The notes under the pieces were generated by a model. The model was not told the origin of the DNA. It saw only the letters and a list, made by a program, of their open reading frames with translations, and searched no databases. This document shows positions 17,182 to 25,274 of a stretch of DNA of 35,415 bases, piece after piece (the stretch's first letter is position 1; the number at the start of each line of letters is the position of its first letter). This DNA is from Sphingobacteriales bacterium (lineage in GTDB: Bacteria; Bacteroidota; Bacteroidia; Sphingobacteriales; Sphingobacteriaceae), in NCBI GenBank assembly GCA_004292865.1, contig RDXP01000120.1:1-35415 (forward strand), in the 5' to 3' direction. The position numbers were made by a program, and so were the translations under genes.

Positions 17182-17540
17182 AATGCTTACAAAACTCGCT
17201 ATTTATTAATATATATGCGCCATTAATTTGCGTAAAATTACAACTATCTACATAAGTACATAACCTAGCCTAACAGCCCCCAACCGGTGGGTGCCATGTT
17301 ATGCACACAGCAATGGCTCGCTTATCTAATGTTTTTTAGCCTATAACCCAATAATTACCAGCTGGGTTTTGTGTTTTACGTTGTTTAATAACTTGGAGCC
17401 GGGGTAATACCCCTAAATCCGCTCTCATTAGCCGAAGCTCATTTACTAGCACTTGCCACACTATTTTATTTAATTAACCATCTCATTTATAATAATTCGC
17501 TTACCTTTGCGCATTATCACATTACAATAAATTAAAAAAA
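17182..17540. other. Divergent intergenic region, 359 bases
   Basis: No ORF or RNA gene is supportable here. It holds the helicase -7 box near its right end and two small hairpins: AACCCA...TGGGTT at about 17345-17375, and GGGGT-AAT-ACCCC at 17401-17413. GCCAT...ATGGC near 17290-17315 could also pair. No riboswitch consensus was recognised, and no clear promoter for the polyprenyl synthase was found. Confidence 0.5.
17502..17509 (+). promoter_or_regulatory. -7 box of the helicase operon
   Basis: TACCTTTG is an exact TAnnTTTG match, 31 bases before the start codon. The -33 TTG is not present at the ideal spacing. Confidence 0.5.
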
Positions 17541-18767
17541 TTGACTTTCAACGATTTTAACTTTAACCAACTTTTACAAGAAGGGTTAGACACAATGGGT
17601 TATAAAGAACCCACACCTATACAAAAACAAGCTATACCGCTAATATTAGAAGGCAAAGATTTAATTGCTTGTGCGCAAACGGGTACTGGTAAAACGGCTT
17701 CGTATTTATTGCCTATTTTAAACAAAATAAACGAAGAAAAAACGGTAGGTATAAACACCCTTATACTGGCACCCACCCGCGAGCTGGCACAGCAAATAGA
17801 CCAACAGATAGAAGGATTGGCTTATTTTACAGGCAACTCATCAATTGCAGTATATGGTGGTGGCGATGGTTTTAATTACGAGCAGCAACGCCGATCGTTA
17901 AACGATGGGGTGGATATTATTGTAGCCACACCAGGCCGCTTAATTGCACACCTTACATCTGGAACTATAAAACTTACAGGCTTAAAACACCTTATTTTAG
18001 ATGAAGCCGACCGTATGATGGATATGGGTTTTTACGATGATATTGTAAGAATTATAAGTTACCTGCCCGAAAAACGTCAAAACCTACTATTTTCGGCTAC
18101 CATGCCACATAAAATTAGGGAACTAACCAAAAAAATATTGCACCAACCTGCCGAAGTAAATATCGAAGTTTCTAAACCTTCGGTGGGTATTTTGCAGCAA
18201 GCATATTTAACCTTTGATGAACAAAAACCTAAATTACTGCGTATTTTATTGAAGCAAAAAGAGTTTAAAAGTGTTATTATTTTTGCATCCCGCAAGGAGA
18301 TTGTAAAAAAATTAGCCAGCAGTTTAGAACGCTCGGGCTTAGAGGTTGAAGCTTTCCACTCCGATTTAGACCAAGCCCAACGCGAAAAAATATTGATGGC
18401 CTTTAGAGGCAAGCAATTACAGGTAATTATAGGTACCGATGTATTATCAAGAGGCATTGATGTAGCAGGCATAAGTTTGGTTATAAATTACGATGTACCG
18501 CCCGATCCCGAAGATTATATACACCGCATAGGCCGTACCGCAAGGGCCGAAACTACAGGTACAGCCATTACTTTTATCAACCAAAAAGACCAACGAAAAT
18601 TTGCCCGAATAGAAAAAATGATTGAAAGGGAAATACCTAAAATCGAACTCCCTGAAGGCCTGGGCGAAACTTTTGTGTACAATCCCTTAGCCAGTGGCGG
18701 TGGCCATGCACACAGCAAATCGCCACGAAAGTGGAAAAAAAAGCCTCGCCCTAGCACCAGTAATTAA
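17541..18767 (+). CDS. DEAD-box RNA helicase (RhlE-like)
   Basis: An ATP-dependent RNA helicase of 408 residues, probably in ribosome assembly or RNA turnover. Motifs in order: Q motif (FNFNQLLQEGLDTMGYKEPTPIQKQAIP, key residues F...PTPIQ), motif I AQTGTGKT (45-52), PTRELAQQI, TPGRLIAHL, motif II DEAD (about 153-156, followed by RMMDMGF), SAT in LLFSATMP (about 184), and motif VI HRIGRTAR (about 325-332). The C-terminal tail is short and very basic (SKSPRKWKKKPRPSTSN), likely for RNA contact. The start is TTG at 17541, which gives TFNDFNFNQLL, the normal family N-terminus; no upstream ATG fits. It heads a run with bcp (18-base gap) and the alpha/beta hydrolase (15-base gap). Confidence 0.93.
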   Translation: MTFNDFNFNQLLQEGLDTMGYKEPTPIQKQAIPLILEGKDLIACAQTGTGKTASYLLPILNKINEEKTVGINTLILAPTRELAQQIDQQIEGLAYFTGNSSIAVYGGGDGFNYEQQRRSLNDGVDIIVATPGRLIAHLTSGTIKLTGLKHLILDEADRMMDMGFYDDIVRIISYLPEKRQNLLFSATMPHKIRELTKKILHQPAEVNIEVSKPSVGILQQAYLTFDEQKPKLLRILLKQKEFKSVIIFASRKEIVKKLASSLERSGLEVEAFHSDLDQAQREKILMAFRGKQLQVIIGTDVLSRGIDVAGISLVINYDVPPDPEDYIHRIGRTARAETTGTAITFINQKDQRKFARIEKMIEREIPKIELPEGLGETFVYNPLASGGGHAHSKSPRKWKKKPRPSTSN

Positions 18768-18785
18768 ACTAAAACAACCTTAATT

Positions 18786-19250
18786 ATGATAAATTTACAA
18801 ATAGGCAACCCCGCACCACTATTTACATCAAGCAACCAAAATGGCGAAGCTATTTCTTTGGCAGATTTTATTGGCAAAAAGGTAATTTTATTTTTTTACC
18901 CTAAAGATAATACCCCAGGCTGTACCCTTGAGGCTTGCGATTTTAGAGATAATTACCAAGCCTTAAAAACCCAAGGATTTGAGGTATTGGGCGTAAGCGT
19001 TGATGACGAAAAATCGCACAAAAAATTTGAAACAAAATTTGACCTACCATTTACCCTACTGGCCGATACCGATAAAAGCATTGTAAGCAGCTATGGCGTA
19101 TGGGTACAAAAAAGCATGTACGGCAAAACCTATATGGGCACACAGCGCACAACTTTTGTGATAGATGAACAAGGTATAATTATCGCTATCATTGATAAAG
19201 TAGATACAAAAAATGCTTCGCAGCAGGTTTTGGAGGCATTGATTAAATAA
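18786..19250 (+). CDS. bcp: Thioredoxin-dependent thiol peroxidase (BCP-type peroxiredoxin)
   Basis: A peroxiredoxin of the BCP/PrxQ group that reduces hydrogen peroxide and organic hydroperoxides, regenerated by thioredoxin (a thioredoxin gene lies 1.8 kb downstream). The 154 residues are the standard length. The peroxidatic Cys is C46 in YPKDNTPGCTLEACDFRD. C51, five residues later, is the resolving Cys of the atypical 2-Cys type. The conserved LGVSVDDEKSHKKF and TFVIDEQGII segments are present. It is cytoplasmic and follows the helicase by 18 bases, so it is probably co-transcribed. Confidence 0.95.
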   Translation: MINLQIGNPAPLFTSSNQNGEAISLADFIGKKVILFFYPKDNTPGCTLEACDFRDNYQALKTQGFEVLGVSVDDEKSHKKFETKFDLPFTLLADTDKSIVSSYGVWVQKSMYGKTYMGTQRTTFVIDEQGIIIAIIDKVDTKNASQQVLEALIK

Positions 19251-19265
19251 AATTCACCCATTATT

Positions 19266-20051
19266 GTGCTAAACCATGTTACATATATCCATCCTACATC
19301 TACGCAATGGGTAACATTTGTGCATGGTGCAGGTGGCAGTTACAATACTTGGTTTAAACAAATTAAAGCATTTAAAACCAATTTTAATGTTTTACTGCTC
19401 GATTTACGTGGCCACGGAAACTCCGAAGGAAGCCTAACATTAAAAGATGTGAAATACACTTTTGCATTTTTAGCCAACGATATTATATCTCTTTTGGATT
19501 ATCTTAAAATCGCAAAATCGCATTTTGTAGGCATATCATTAGGTACCATTATTGTACGCGAATTGGCACAGTTACATCCCCAAAGGGTAACTAGCCTAGT
19601 GCTTGCAGGTGCTATTATGAAACTAAACTTACGCTCGTGGTTACTGGTAAAATTAGGAAACATATTTAAGTTTTATTTGCCCTATATATCGCTTTATACT
19701 TTTTTTGCCTATATCATAATGCCCCGTAGTAACCATAAAACATCGCGTGATATTTTTATAAACGAGGCTAAAAAATTAAACCAATTAGAGTTTATAAAAT
19801 GGTTTAGCCTAGCAAGCGAGGTAAACCCAGTATTAAAAATGTTTAGAAAAACCGAGCTGCCTAAACCCACACTTTACATTCTTGGCGACCAAGATGCCAT
19901 GTTTTTGCCCGAAATTAAAGAATTAGTAAAAAAACAAAACCGTTTTTCGACTTTAGTAATTGTTAAAAATTGTGGCCACGTGGTAAATTTAGATAGTGCT
20001 TATTTTTTTAATCAAACAGTTGTAGCTTTTATACATCAACATGCCGTATAA
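19266..20051 (+). CDS. Alpha/beta hydrolase
   Basis: A 261-residue alpha/beta-fold hydrolase. The oxyanion-hole motif is VTFVHGAGGSYNTW (about 16-29), DLRGHGNS (46-53) marks the family, and the nucleophile elbow is VGISLGT with S91. The acid is likely in LGDQDAMF (about D207-D209) and the histidine in NCGHVVNLD (about H238). Esterases, lipid hydrolases and C-C hydrolases share this pattern, so the substrate is not assignable. The start is GTG at 19266, giving MLNHVTYIHPT, 15 bases after bcp. It ends the helicase operon and is followed by a large palindromic element. Confidence 0.9.
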   Translation: MLNHVTYIHPTSTQWVTFVHGAGGSYNTWFKQIKAFKTNFNVLLLDLRGHGNSEGSLTLKDVKYTFAFLANDIISLLDYLKIAKSHFVGISLGTIIVRELAQLHPQRVTSLVLAGAIMKLNLRSWLLVKLGNIFKFYLPYISLYTFFAYIIMPRSNHKTSRDIFINEAKKLNQLEFIKWFSLASEVNPVLKMFRKTELPKPTLYILGDQDAMFLPEIKELVKKQNRFSTLVIVKNCGHVVNLDSAYFFNQTVVAFIHQHAV

Positions 20052-20100
20052 TTGTAGTAAATTTTAACGCTACCAATAAAGAAATTTTTGAGATATGATT

Positions 20101-20230
20101 TGGGCGTTTTTACACGCTGTTCGCTGTATCTTTTCATCAATTGCCGTTGGCTTTAGCCAACAGCAATTGATGAAAAGGATGCCTGCCGGCCTGCAGGCGG
20201 GCCGCTACCATCGTTAACGCTCTTTCACAC
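20101..20230. repeat. Palindromic intergenic element
   Basis: The core is a 48-bp inverted repeat, 20130-20152 against 20155-20177: CTTTTCATCAATTG, a 2-base mismatch, GTTGGCT, a TT loop, and the mirror AGCCAAC...CAATTGATGAAAAG. On its right is a GC-rich hairpin, GCCTGC-CGGCCT-GCAGGC (20181-20198). It is framed by GCTGTTCGCTGTATC on the left and GGATGCC...GCCGCTACCATCGTTAACGC on the right. Its composition is unlike the AT-rich surroundings. Elements with this frame occur, to my memory, between genes in many Bacteroidota; I know no established name. It lacks a T tract, so it is not an ordinary terminator. Confidence 0.75.
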
Positions 20231-20282
20231 GGTTAAAAACATAATAAATTAGGCTATTAAGTTTAATAAAAAACAAGCAAAA

Positions 20283-20786
20283 ATGAAACGAGAATTAATA
20301 CTAAATACCGTACAAGTTCAGCAAAAAATAAACCGTATAGCCTACCAAATACTCGAAGATAGCTTCGAGGAAAACGAAATTATTATTGTAGGCGTATGGG
20401 CCCGTGGGTATAGGCTAGCCTTGCGGTTAAATGCTGTATTACAAAAAATAACCACCATTAAAATAAGTGTAGCCAGTATTTTATTAGATAAAGATATACA
20501 GCATTACGATACAACAAACGATATTGCACAAATAGATTGTACCCATAAAACCGTAATTATTGTAGATGATGTACTAAATAGTGGCCGCACATTGGCTTAC
20601 GGATTAGGTAAATTTTTAAACATCCCACTTAAAAAATTACGCTCGGTAGTACTTATAGACCGTAGCCACAAGCTGTTTCCGCTTACCACCGATTTTACAG
20701 GTTTACAGCTATCAACCGTATTAAAAGAACACGTAGAAGTTATATTAGACGAACCACACGAAAGCGATGCCGTATATTTAACGTAA
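20283..20786 (+). CDS. Phosphoribosyltransferase (PyrR-like)
   Basis: A type I phosphoribosyltransferase fold protein of 167 residues. The PRPP-binding loop is KTVIIVDDVLNSGRTLAYGLGKFL (VIIVDDVLNSGRT at 91-103). The N-terminal LILNTVQVQQKINRIAYQILED and GVWARGYRLALRL, and the later VVLIDRSHKLFPLTTDFTG, resemble PyrR-type proteins (uracil phosphoribosyltransferase or pyrimidine regulator). Other members of the fold cannot be excluded. It stands alone, with a 231-base upstream gap holding the palindromic element and no pyrimidine gene beside it. No attenuator of the PyrR kind was seen. Confidence 0.85.
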   Translation: MKRELILNTVQVQQKINRIAYQILEDSFEENEIIIVGVWARGYRLALRLNAVLQKITTIKISVASILLDKDIQHYDTTNDIAQIDCTHKTVIIVDDVLNSGRTLAYGLGKFLNIPLKKLRSVVLIDRSHKLFPLTTDFTGLQLSTVLKEHVEVILDEPHESDAVYLT

Positions 20787-21021
20787 ACGTTTGCGGTGAA
20801 CCAACCACGGGCTAACAACTAAAAGTAAAAAACTATTTTATCACCACATTTAAGTAACAATATTAATAGCTAAACTCTCGTAGATAAATAGTTTAAATAA
20901 ACCAAACACTATCAAACAGATAGGCGTATTTGTAGCAAATAAAAAAAGCCAAGCCATATTTAATAAGTACAGTACATTGCCCCATCATCAGGTTAGGCTA
21001 TTGCACTATTGCAAAAATCTA

Positions 21022-21053
21022 TTTGTGGCTAGCATACCTAAAACATATCTTTG
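21022..21053 (+). promoter_or_regulatory. Thioredoxin promoter (TTTG-N20-TATCTTTG)
   Basis: TTTG (21022-21025) and TATCTTTG (21046-21053), separated by 20 bases, are a near-ideal Bacteroidota promoter. The -7 box ends 25 bases before the trxA ATG. Confidence 0.75.
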
Positions 21054-21078
21054 ACATCACAAATTAAAAATAAAAATT

Positions 21079-21399
21079 ATGGCATTAGAAATAACAGATG
21101 CCAACTTTGAGGAGTTGGTATTAAAAGCAGATAAGCCCGTATTGGTAGATTTTTGGGCCGAGTGGTGTGGCCCTTGTCGTATGGTAGGCCCAGTGGTAGA
21201 AGAGTTGGCCAAAGATTTTGAAGGAACAGCTGTGGTAGGCAAAGTAAATGTGGACCATAACCCCGAGATTTCTGTAAAATTTGGCATTAGAAATATTCCC
21301 GCCTTATTGATATTTAAAAACGGCGAAATTGTTGATAAACAAATAGGTGCAGTACCAAAATCAGTATTAGCCGAAAAACTAAACAAGCAATTGGCTTAA
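21079..21399 (+). CDS. trxA: Thioredoxin
   Basis: A cytoplasmic disulfide reductant of 106 residues, the standard length. The active site is FWAEWCGPCRMVGP (C30, C33) and the cis-proline is P74 in RNIPALLIFKNG. It lacks a signal peptide, in keeping with the cytosolic form that recycles peroxiredoxins such as the BCP upstream. It is a single-gene unit with a strong consensus promoter and a textbook terminator. Confidence 0.97.
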   Translation: MALEITDANFEELVLKADKPVLVDFWAEWCGPCRMVGPVVEELAKDFEGTAVVGKVNVDHNPEISVKFGIRNIPALLIFKNGEIVDKQIGAVPKSVLAEKLNKQLA

Positions 21400-21407
21400 A
21401 ATCACAC

Positions 21408-21443
21408 AATGCTCCTAAATAATATTTGGGAGCATTTTTTTTT
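21408..21443 (+). terminator. trxA terminator
   Basis: AATGCTCCTAAAT (21408-21420) pairs with ATTTGGGAGCATT (21424-21436) with a single G:U pair and a three-base loop. A run of nine Ts (21435-21443) follows. Confidence 0.93.
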
Positions 21444-21453
21444 GGGGTTGGTA

Positions 21454-21607
21454 TCACAAATTCTTTTTAGGCTACGGGCATATAGCCTCGGGCTTACCAT
21501 TTTAAATTCTTTTCGGGCTTCCAGGCAACTAACCTCGGGCTTAGCGTTGATAAATTAATGCAAAATAATATCTTAAACGCTATTCCACTAGCTACTACCC
21601 ACTAAAT
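21454..21607. repeat. Left direct repeat flanking the nuclease gene
   Basis: It begins TCACAAATTCTTTT..GGCTACGGGCA and ends TTAAACGCTATTCCACTA..TACCCACTAAAT, and matches the segment at 22607-22684 in the same orientation. This left copy contains an extra imperfect 46-bp internal duplication (AAATTCTTTT...CCTCGGGCTTA at 21458 and again at 21504), which accounts for its greater length. Confidence 0.75.
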
Positions 21608-21642
21608 CCTTGCTTGCACAAAACCCAATGTTAAGCTAATAT

Positions 21643-22515
21643 TTATTCTTTCATTTTGTTCCTTAATTCTTTTATTTTTTGAATTTCTAAATTTGTTAAT
21701 GTAGAAATAAGTTCATTTGAAAGCCCTATATTGATTGCATTCTTTGCAATAGAAATACTGTTTTCTTCACGAACCTTAAATTCTGCTTCTGTTTGTAAAG
21801 TAAACATTTCGCTACTTTTCAATCGCAAACTGTCTATATAACGATTGTAACCATATTCTTCATCTTTGGGAAGCCGCATGATGTCTAAAACTTCTCCTGC
21901 TTCTTTCAATCCTTTTGCTTTGAACTCGTCTTTTACTTCACTGTTTTTTAAAAAATAAATCCATTCGTCCAATGTATCTTTTGCTATGTCATTAAATTGA
22001 TTGACTTTTAATAAGTAGTACTCTGGAAAAATATCAGAAATTTCATTTTTTAAAAAAGTAGTTTTCTGTTTATCTGTAAGTCCTAATTTATCATTTTGAT
22101 GAAGACCAATAAAATCTGTTTTCCCTGTGTAAACATAATCTTGTCCCTGCCCAAGATTGAAATAAACAATATTTATAGAAATTACTTTTTTAATCTCCGA
22201 GTAATTTTGTCCAATATTTAAGTTTTCTGTAATGCTTTTTGAAACACCATAAGCCATTCTATGAAAAAAGTCAATTTCGTAACTGCTTTGTATTTCGATA
22301 ATAATAATTTCGTTTTTTGAGTTTTGAGTAAGAATATCCACTCGGTTAAACTTGTCATTTTCAGTTTCTTGATTACTTTCGCTTTCAAGAATTTGCTCAA
22401 TCTTAATAGTATCAAACAACAGCTCACTTAAAAAACCTTCAAGAACAACAAAATTGGCTTTGTTTCTCAAGAGTCTTTTGATAGCCCAATCAAATCGTAT
22501 TAGTTGTTTAGTCAT
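21643..22515 (-). CDS. PD-(D/E)XK nuclease 'transposase-family' protein (Rpn-like)
   Basis: A 290-residue protein of the PD-(D/E)XK transposase/Rpn type. The start TKQLIRFDWAIKRLLRNKANFVVLEGFL is diagnostic (key: FDWAIKRLLR...LEGFLSELL). The nuclease core is RVDIL with D60 and IIIEIQ with E74 and Q76, followed by FFHRMAYGVSK. The C-terminal half (190-290) is charged and helical. Relatives such as RpnA promote RecA-independent recombination; others are just called PD-(D/E)XK transposase-family proteins. It lies alone, opposite in strand to trxA and lysC, and is flanked on both sides by direct repeats, suggesting insertion or duplication. Its own -7 box may be at 22535-22542. Confidence 0.88.
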   Translation of the reverse strand: MTKQLIRFDWAIKRLLRNKANFVVLEGFLSELLFDTIKIEQILESESNQETENDKFNRVDILTQNSKNEIIIIEIQSSYEIDFFHRMAYGVSKSITENLNIGQNYSEIKKVISINIVYFNLGQGQDYVYTGKTDFIGLHQNDKLGLTDKQKTTFLKNEISDIFPEYYLLKVNQFNDIAKDTLDEWIYFLKNSEVKDEFKAKGLKEAGEVLDIMRLPKDEEYGYNRYIDSLRLKSSEMFTLQTEAEFKVREENSISIAKNAINIGLSNELISTLTNLEIQKIKELRNKMKE

Positions 22516-22534
22516 TTTCTTTAAAGTTTACAAA

Positions 22535-22542
22535 CAAATTTA
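22535..22542 (-). promoter_or_regulatory. Possible -7 box of the nuclease gene
   Basis: On the minus strand TAAATTTG (22542 down to 22535) matches TAnnTTTG 19 bases before the ATG. No clear -33 TTG lies upstream. Confidence 0.4.
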
Positions 22543-22606
22543 AAGAAATTATTTGTAAAGGTCTTAACTTTTGTATATTGTACAGTGCCCTGAAATTTTC
22601 GCCTAA

Positions 22607-22684
22607 TCACAAATTGTTTTCGGGCTACGGGCACCGGTGTTAATAATTTTTTAAACACTATCCCACTAAAATTACCCACTAAAT
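22607..22684. repeat. Right direct repeat flanking the nuclease gene
   Basis: TCACAAATTGTTTTCGGGCTACGGGCA at the left end (start TCACAAATT, then GGCTACGGGCA), then TTTAAACACTATCCCACTA and TACCCACTAAAT. It is the single-unit version of the repeat at 21454-21607, in direct orientation on the other side of the nuclease gene. Confidence 0.75.
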
Positions 22685-22776
22685 ATATTCCCCTATCATT
22701 TACAAAAATTATTTTTTTTTGTATATTTTTATCCGATTTTAAAAATCAGCATAATCCTAATCATAATAATAATTAA

Positions 22777-24090
22777 ATGAAAGTTTTAAAATTCGGTGGT
22801 ACATCAGTAGGAAGCCCCGATAGAATGAAAAAGTTGTTGGATATCATCAATCCTCAAGAGCAACAAATAGTGGTTTTATCAGCCGTATCGGGTACTACCA
22901 ATAATTTGGTAGAAATTTCGGCAGCCTATTTAGAAGGCAATAAACCCAAGGCGGCTTTATTGGTTCAAACTTTAAAAGATAAATACGAAGTTTTTATTAA
23001 AGAGCTTTATGCCGATGCTATTTATTTGGAAAAAGCAAAAACCATTATCGATTTTCATTTTAATTTGATTGCCGAATTTGCCAACCATATTTTTACTACC
23101 ATCGAAGAAAAAATTATTTTAGCACAAGGCGAGTTACTTTCTACCACCTTGTACCATATTTATTTGAGCGAAATTGGCGTGGCATCAGCCCTATTACCCG
23201 CTCTCGATTTTATGAAAATTGATGAAGATAACGAACCCGTGGTTGATTTTATTACCGAACATTTAACCCCATTGCTAAAAGCTAAACCTAATGTAAACCT
23301 ATTTATTACCCAAGGTTTTATTTGCAGAAACTCGTTTGGCGAGATAGATAATTTACGCCGTGGCGGTAGCGATTATACCGCATCATTAATAGGTGCGGGC
23401 ATAAAAGCCGAAGAAGTACAAATATGGACCGATATTGATGGCATGCACAATAACGACCCAAGGATTGTAAAAGGCACTAAACCTATTGCCAATTTATCAT
23501 TTGATGAAGCTGCCGAATTGGCCTATTTTGGTGCAAAAATTTTGCATCCGCAATCGGTTTTTCCGGCGCAAAAATATAAAATCCCCGTAAGGTTATTAAA
23601 CACTATGGAACCCACCGCACACGGCACTTTAATATCTAGCGAAAGCGAAAAAGGTAAAATAAAATCTATTGCAGCCAAAGATGGCATTACGGCAATAAAA
23701 ATACAATCGAGCCGTATGTTGCTGGCTTATGGGTTTTTACGCCGAGTATTCGAGGTTTTCGAACGCTACAAAACACCTATCGATATGATTACCACATCCG
23801 AAGTGGCGGTTTCGGTTACTATTGATGATACCCGTTTTTTAGGCGAAATAACTAAAGATTTAAGCGATTTTGGCATTGTAGAAGTGGATGTTAACCACTC
23901 TATTATTTGCGTAGTGGGCGATATGGGTGCCGAAACTTATGGCTACGCATCACGTATATTTGAGGCTTTAAAACATATCCCGCTAAGGATGATTTCGTAT
24001 GGAGGTTCTAACTATAACATATCATTATTGGTAAAAACCGACGATAAAGTAGAAGCCCTAAGAAGTTTACATAACCGTTTATTCGACTAA
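22777..24090 (+). CDS. lysC: Aspartate kinase (monofunctional)
   Basis: This enzyme phosphorylates L-aspartate in the first step toward lysine, threonine and methionine. The 437 residues are typical of a monofunctional aspartokinase; no homoserine dehydrogenase domain is fused. The N-terminal kinase domain has KFGGTSVG (5-12), FITQGFICRN, LRRGGSDYTASLIGAG and IWTDIDGMHNNDPR. The C-terminal regulatory ACT domains occupy about 300-437 (IKIQSSRMLLAYGFLRRVFEVF; ISYGGSNYNISLLV), so feedback control by lysine or threonine is likely. lysA follows after 15 bases, which points to a lysine role. No riboswitch was recognised in the AT-rich leader. Confidence 0.95.
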   Translation: MKVLKFGGTSVGSPDRMKKLLDIINPQEQQIVVLSAVSGTTNNLVEISAAYLEGNKPKAALLVQTLKDKYEVFIKELYADAIYLEKAKTIIDFHFNLIAEFANHIFTTIEEKIILAQGELLSTTLYHIYLSEIGVASALLPALDFMKIDEDNEPVVDFITEHLTPLLKAKPNVNLFITQGFICRNSFGEIDNLRRGGSDYTASLIGAGIKAEEVQIWTDIDGMHNNDPRIVKGTKPIANLSFDEAAELAYFGAKILHPQSVFPAQKYKIPVRLLNTMEPTAHGTLISSESEKGKIKSIAAKDGITAIKIQSSRMLLAYGFLRRVFEVFERYKTPIDMITTSEVAVSVTIDDTRFLGEITKDLSDFGIVEVDVNHSIICVVGDMGAETYGYASRIFEALKHIPLRMISYGGSNYNISLLVKTDDKVEALRSLHNRLFD

Positions 24091-24105
24091 AAAATTTTAA
24101 CCAAT

Positions 24106-25269
24106 ATGAGGCAAATGTTTAATGCCAATATAGTTGCTGGTTTTGCCCAACAACAAACGCCATTTTATTACTACGATTTGGGCTTGCTTAAAAATACTTT
24201 AACGGCCTGCAATACTGCGGCTGCTAAGTATAATTTTCACGTACATTTTGCTTTAAAAGCTAATTGTAACAAAACCATTTTAGCCTTAATAAAAGATAAT
24301 GGCTTGGGTGCCGATTGTGTATCGGGTGGCGAATTAATAAGGGCCAACGAAACTGGATTTGATGCCCAAAAAACAGTTTTTGCAGGTGTAGGCAAAAGTG
24401 ATAGCGAAATAAACATAGCCCTCGACCTTGATATTTTTTGCTTTAATGTAGAAAGTGTGCAAGAACTTTTTGTGATAAACGAGCTTGCCCAAGCAAAAAA
24501 TAAAACTGCTGGCATAGCCATACGTGTAAACCCCAATGTAGATGCCCACACGCACCAATATATTACCACGGGGCTTGATGAAAACAAGTTTGGTATAAAT
24601 ATGTGGGAATTGCCCGCAGTGGCCGAGGCCTTAAAAGCGTGTAAAAACCTCAAATTTTTAGGCATACATTTTCATATAGGGTCGCAAATTACCAATATGA
24701 ATGTTTTTAAAAGCCTTTGTGTAAAAGTTAATGAAGTGCAAAACTGGTTCGAAGAACGTGGAATGCCCGTAAAAGTACTAAACGTAGGTGGCGGATTGGG
24801 TATAAATTACCACCAGCCCGATGAGGATGCTATGGTAGATTTTGAAGCCTACTTTAAAATTTTTAACGATTTTTTAGAAGTTAAGCCCGGTAAAGAAGTA
24901 CATTTCGAACTCGGCCGAGCCTTGGTAGCGCAATGTAGTAGCCTAATTTCTAAAGTATTATACGTTAAAAATGGTAAAAATAAAAATTTTGTTATTTTAG
25001 ATGCTGGCATGTCGGAGTTAATACGCCCCGCACTTTACCAAGCTTACCACCAAATAGAAAACATAAGCCAGCTTGATAAAAATATGAATACCAAATACGA
25101 TGTAGTGGGCCCAGTATGCGAATCGTCGGATTGTTTTGGCAAAGAAGTAATGCTACCCGAAACCCAGCGTGGCAATCTTGTGGCCATACGCAGTACAGGT
25201 GCTTATGGCGAAGTAATGATTTCGGTGTATAATTTACGGCCAGCAATTGGTTTTGTTTTTTCGGAATAA
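24106..25269 (+). CDS. lysA: Diaminopimelate decarboxylase
   Basis: A PLP enzyme that decarboxylates meso-diaminopimelate to L-lysine, the last step of the pathway. The 387 residues form the alanine-racemase-like barrel with the Schiff-base lysine K51 in HFALKANCN, FAGVGKSDSEI, LGIHFHIGSQI, and the phosphate-binding LNVGGGLGINY. The C-terminal beta domain carries HFELGRALVAQ and the active-site Cys in GPVCESSDCFGKE (about C338), then RSTGAYGEVM. It is co-transcribed with lysC (15-base gap) and with the glycosyltransferase five bases downstream. Confidence 0.95.
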   Translation: MRQMFNANIVAGFAQQQTPFYYYDLGLLKNTLTACNTAAAKYNFHVHFALKANCNKTILALIKDNGLGADCVSGGELIRANETGFDAQKTVFAGVGKSDSEINIALDLDIFCFNVESVQELFVINELAQAKNKTAGIAIRVNPNVDAHTHQYITTGLDENKFGINMWELPAVAEALKACKNLKFLGIHFHIGSQITNMNVFKSLCVKVNEVQNWFEERGMPVKVLNVGGGLGINYHQPDEDAMVDFEAYFKIFNDFLEVKPGKEVHFELGRALVAQCSSLISKVLYVKNGKNKNFVILDAGMSELIRPALYQAYHQIENISQLDKNMNTKYDVVGPVCESSDCFGKEVMLPETQRGNLVAIRSTGAYGEVMISVYNLRPAIGFVFSE

Positions 25270-25274
25270 AAGGG

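Noticed and set aside
17182-17540. Riboswitch between the polyprenyl synthase and helicase genes
   Set aside because: The short hairpins do not fit any riboswitch consensus that I know (TPP, cobalamin, SAM).
20130-20177. Rho-independent terminator of the alpha/beta hydrolase
   Set aside because: The hairpin is very strong but no T tract follows, and the arms are far longer than in normal terminators.
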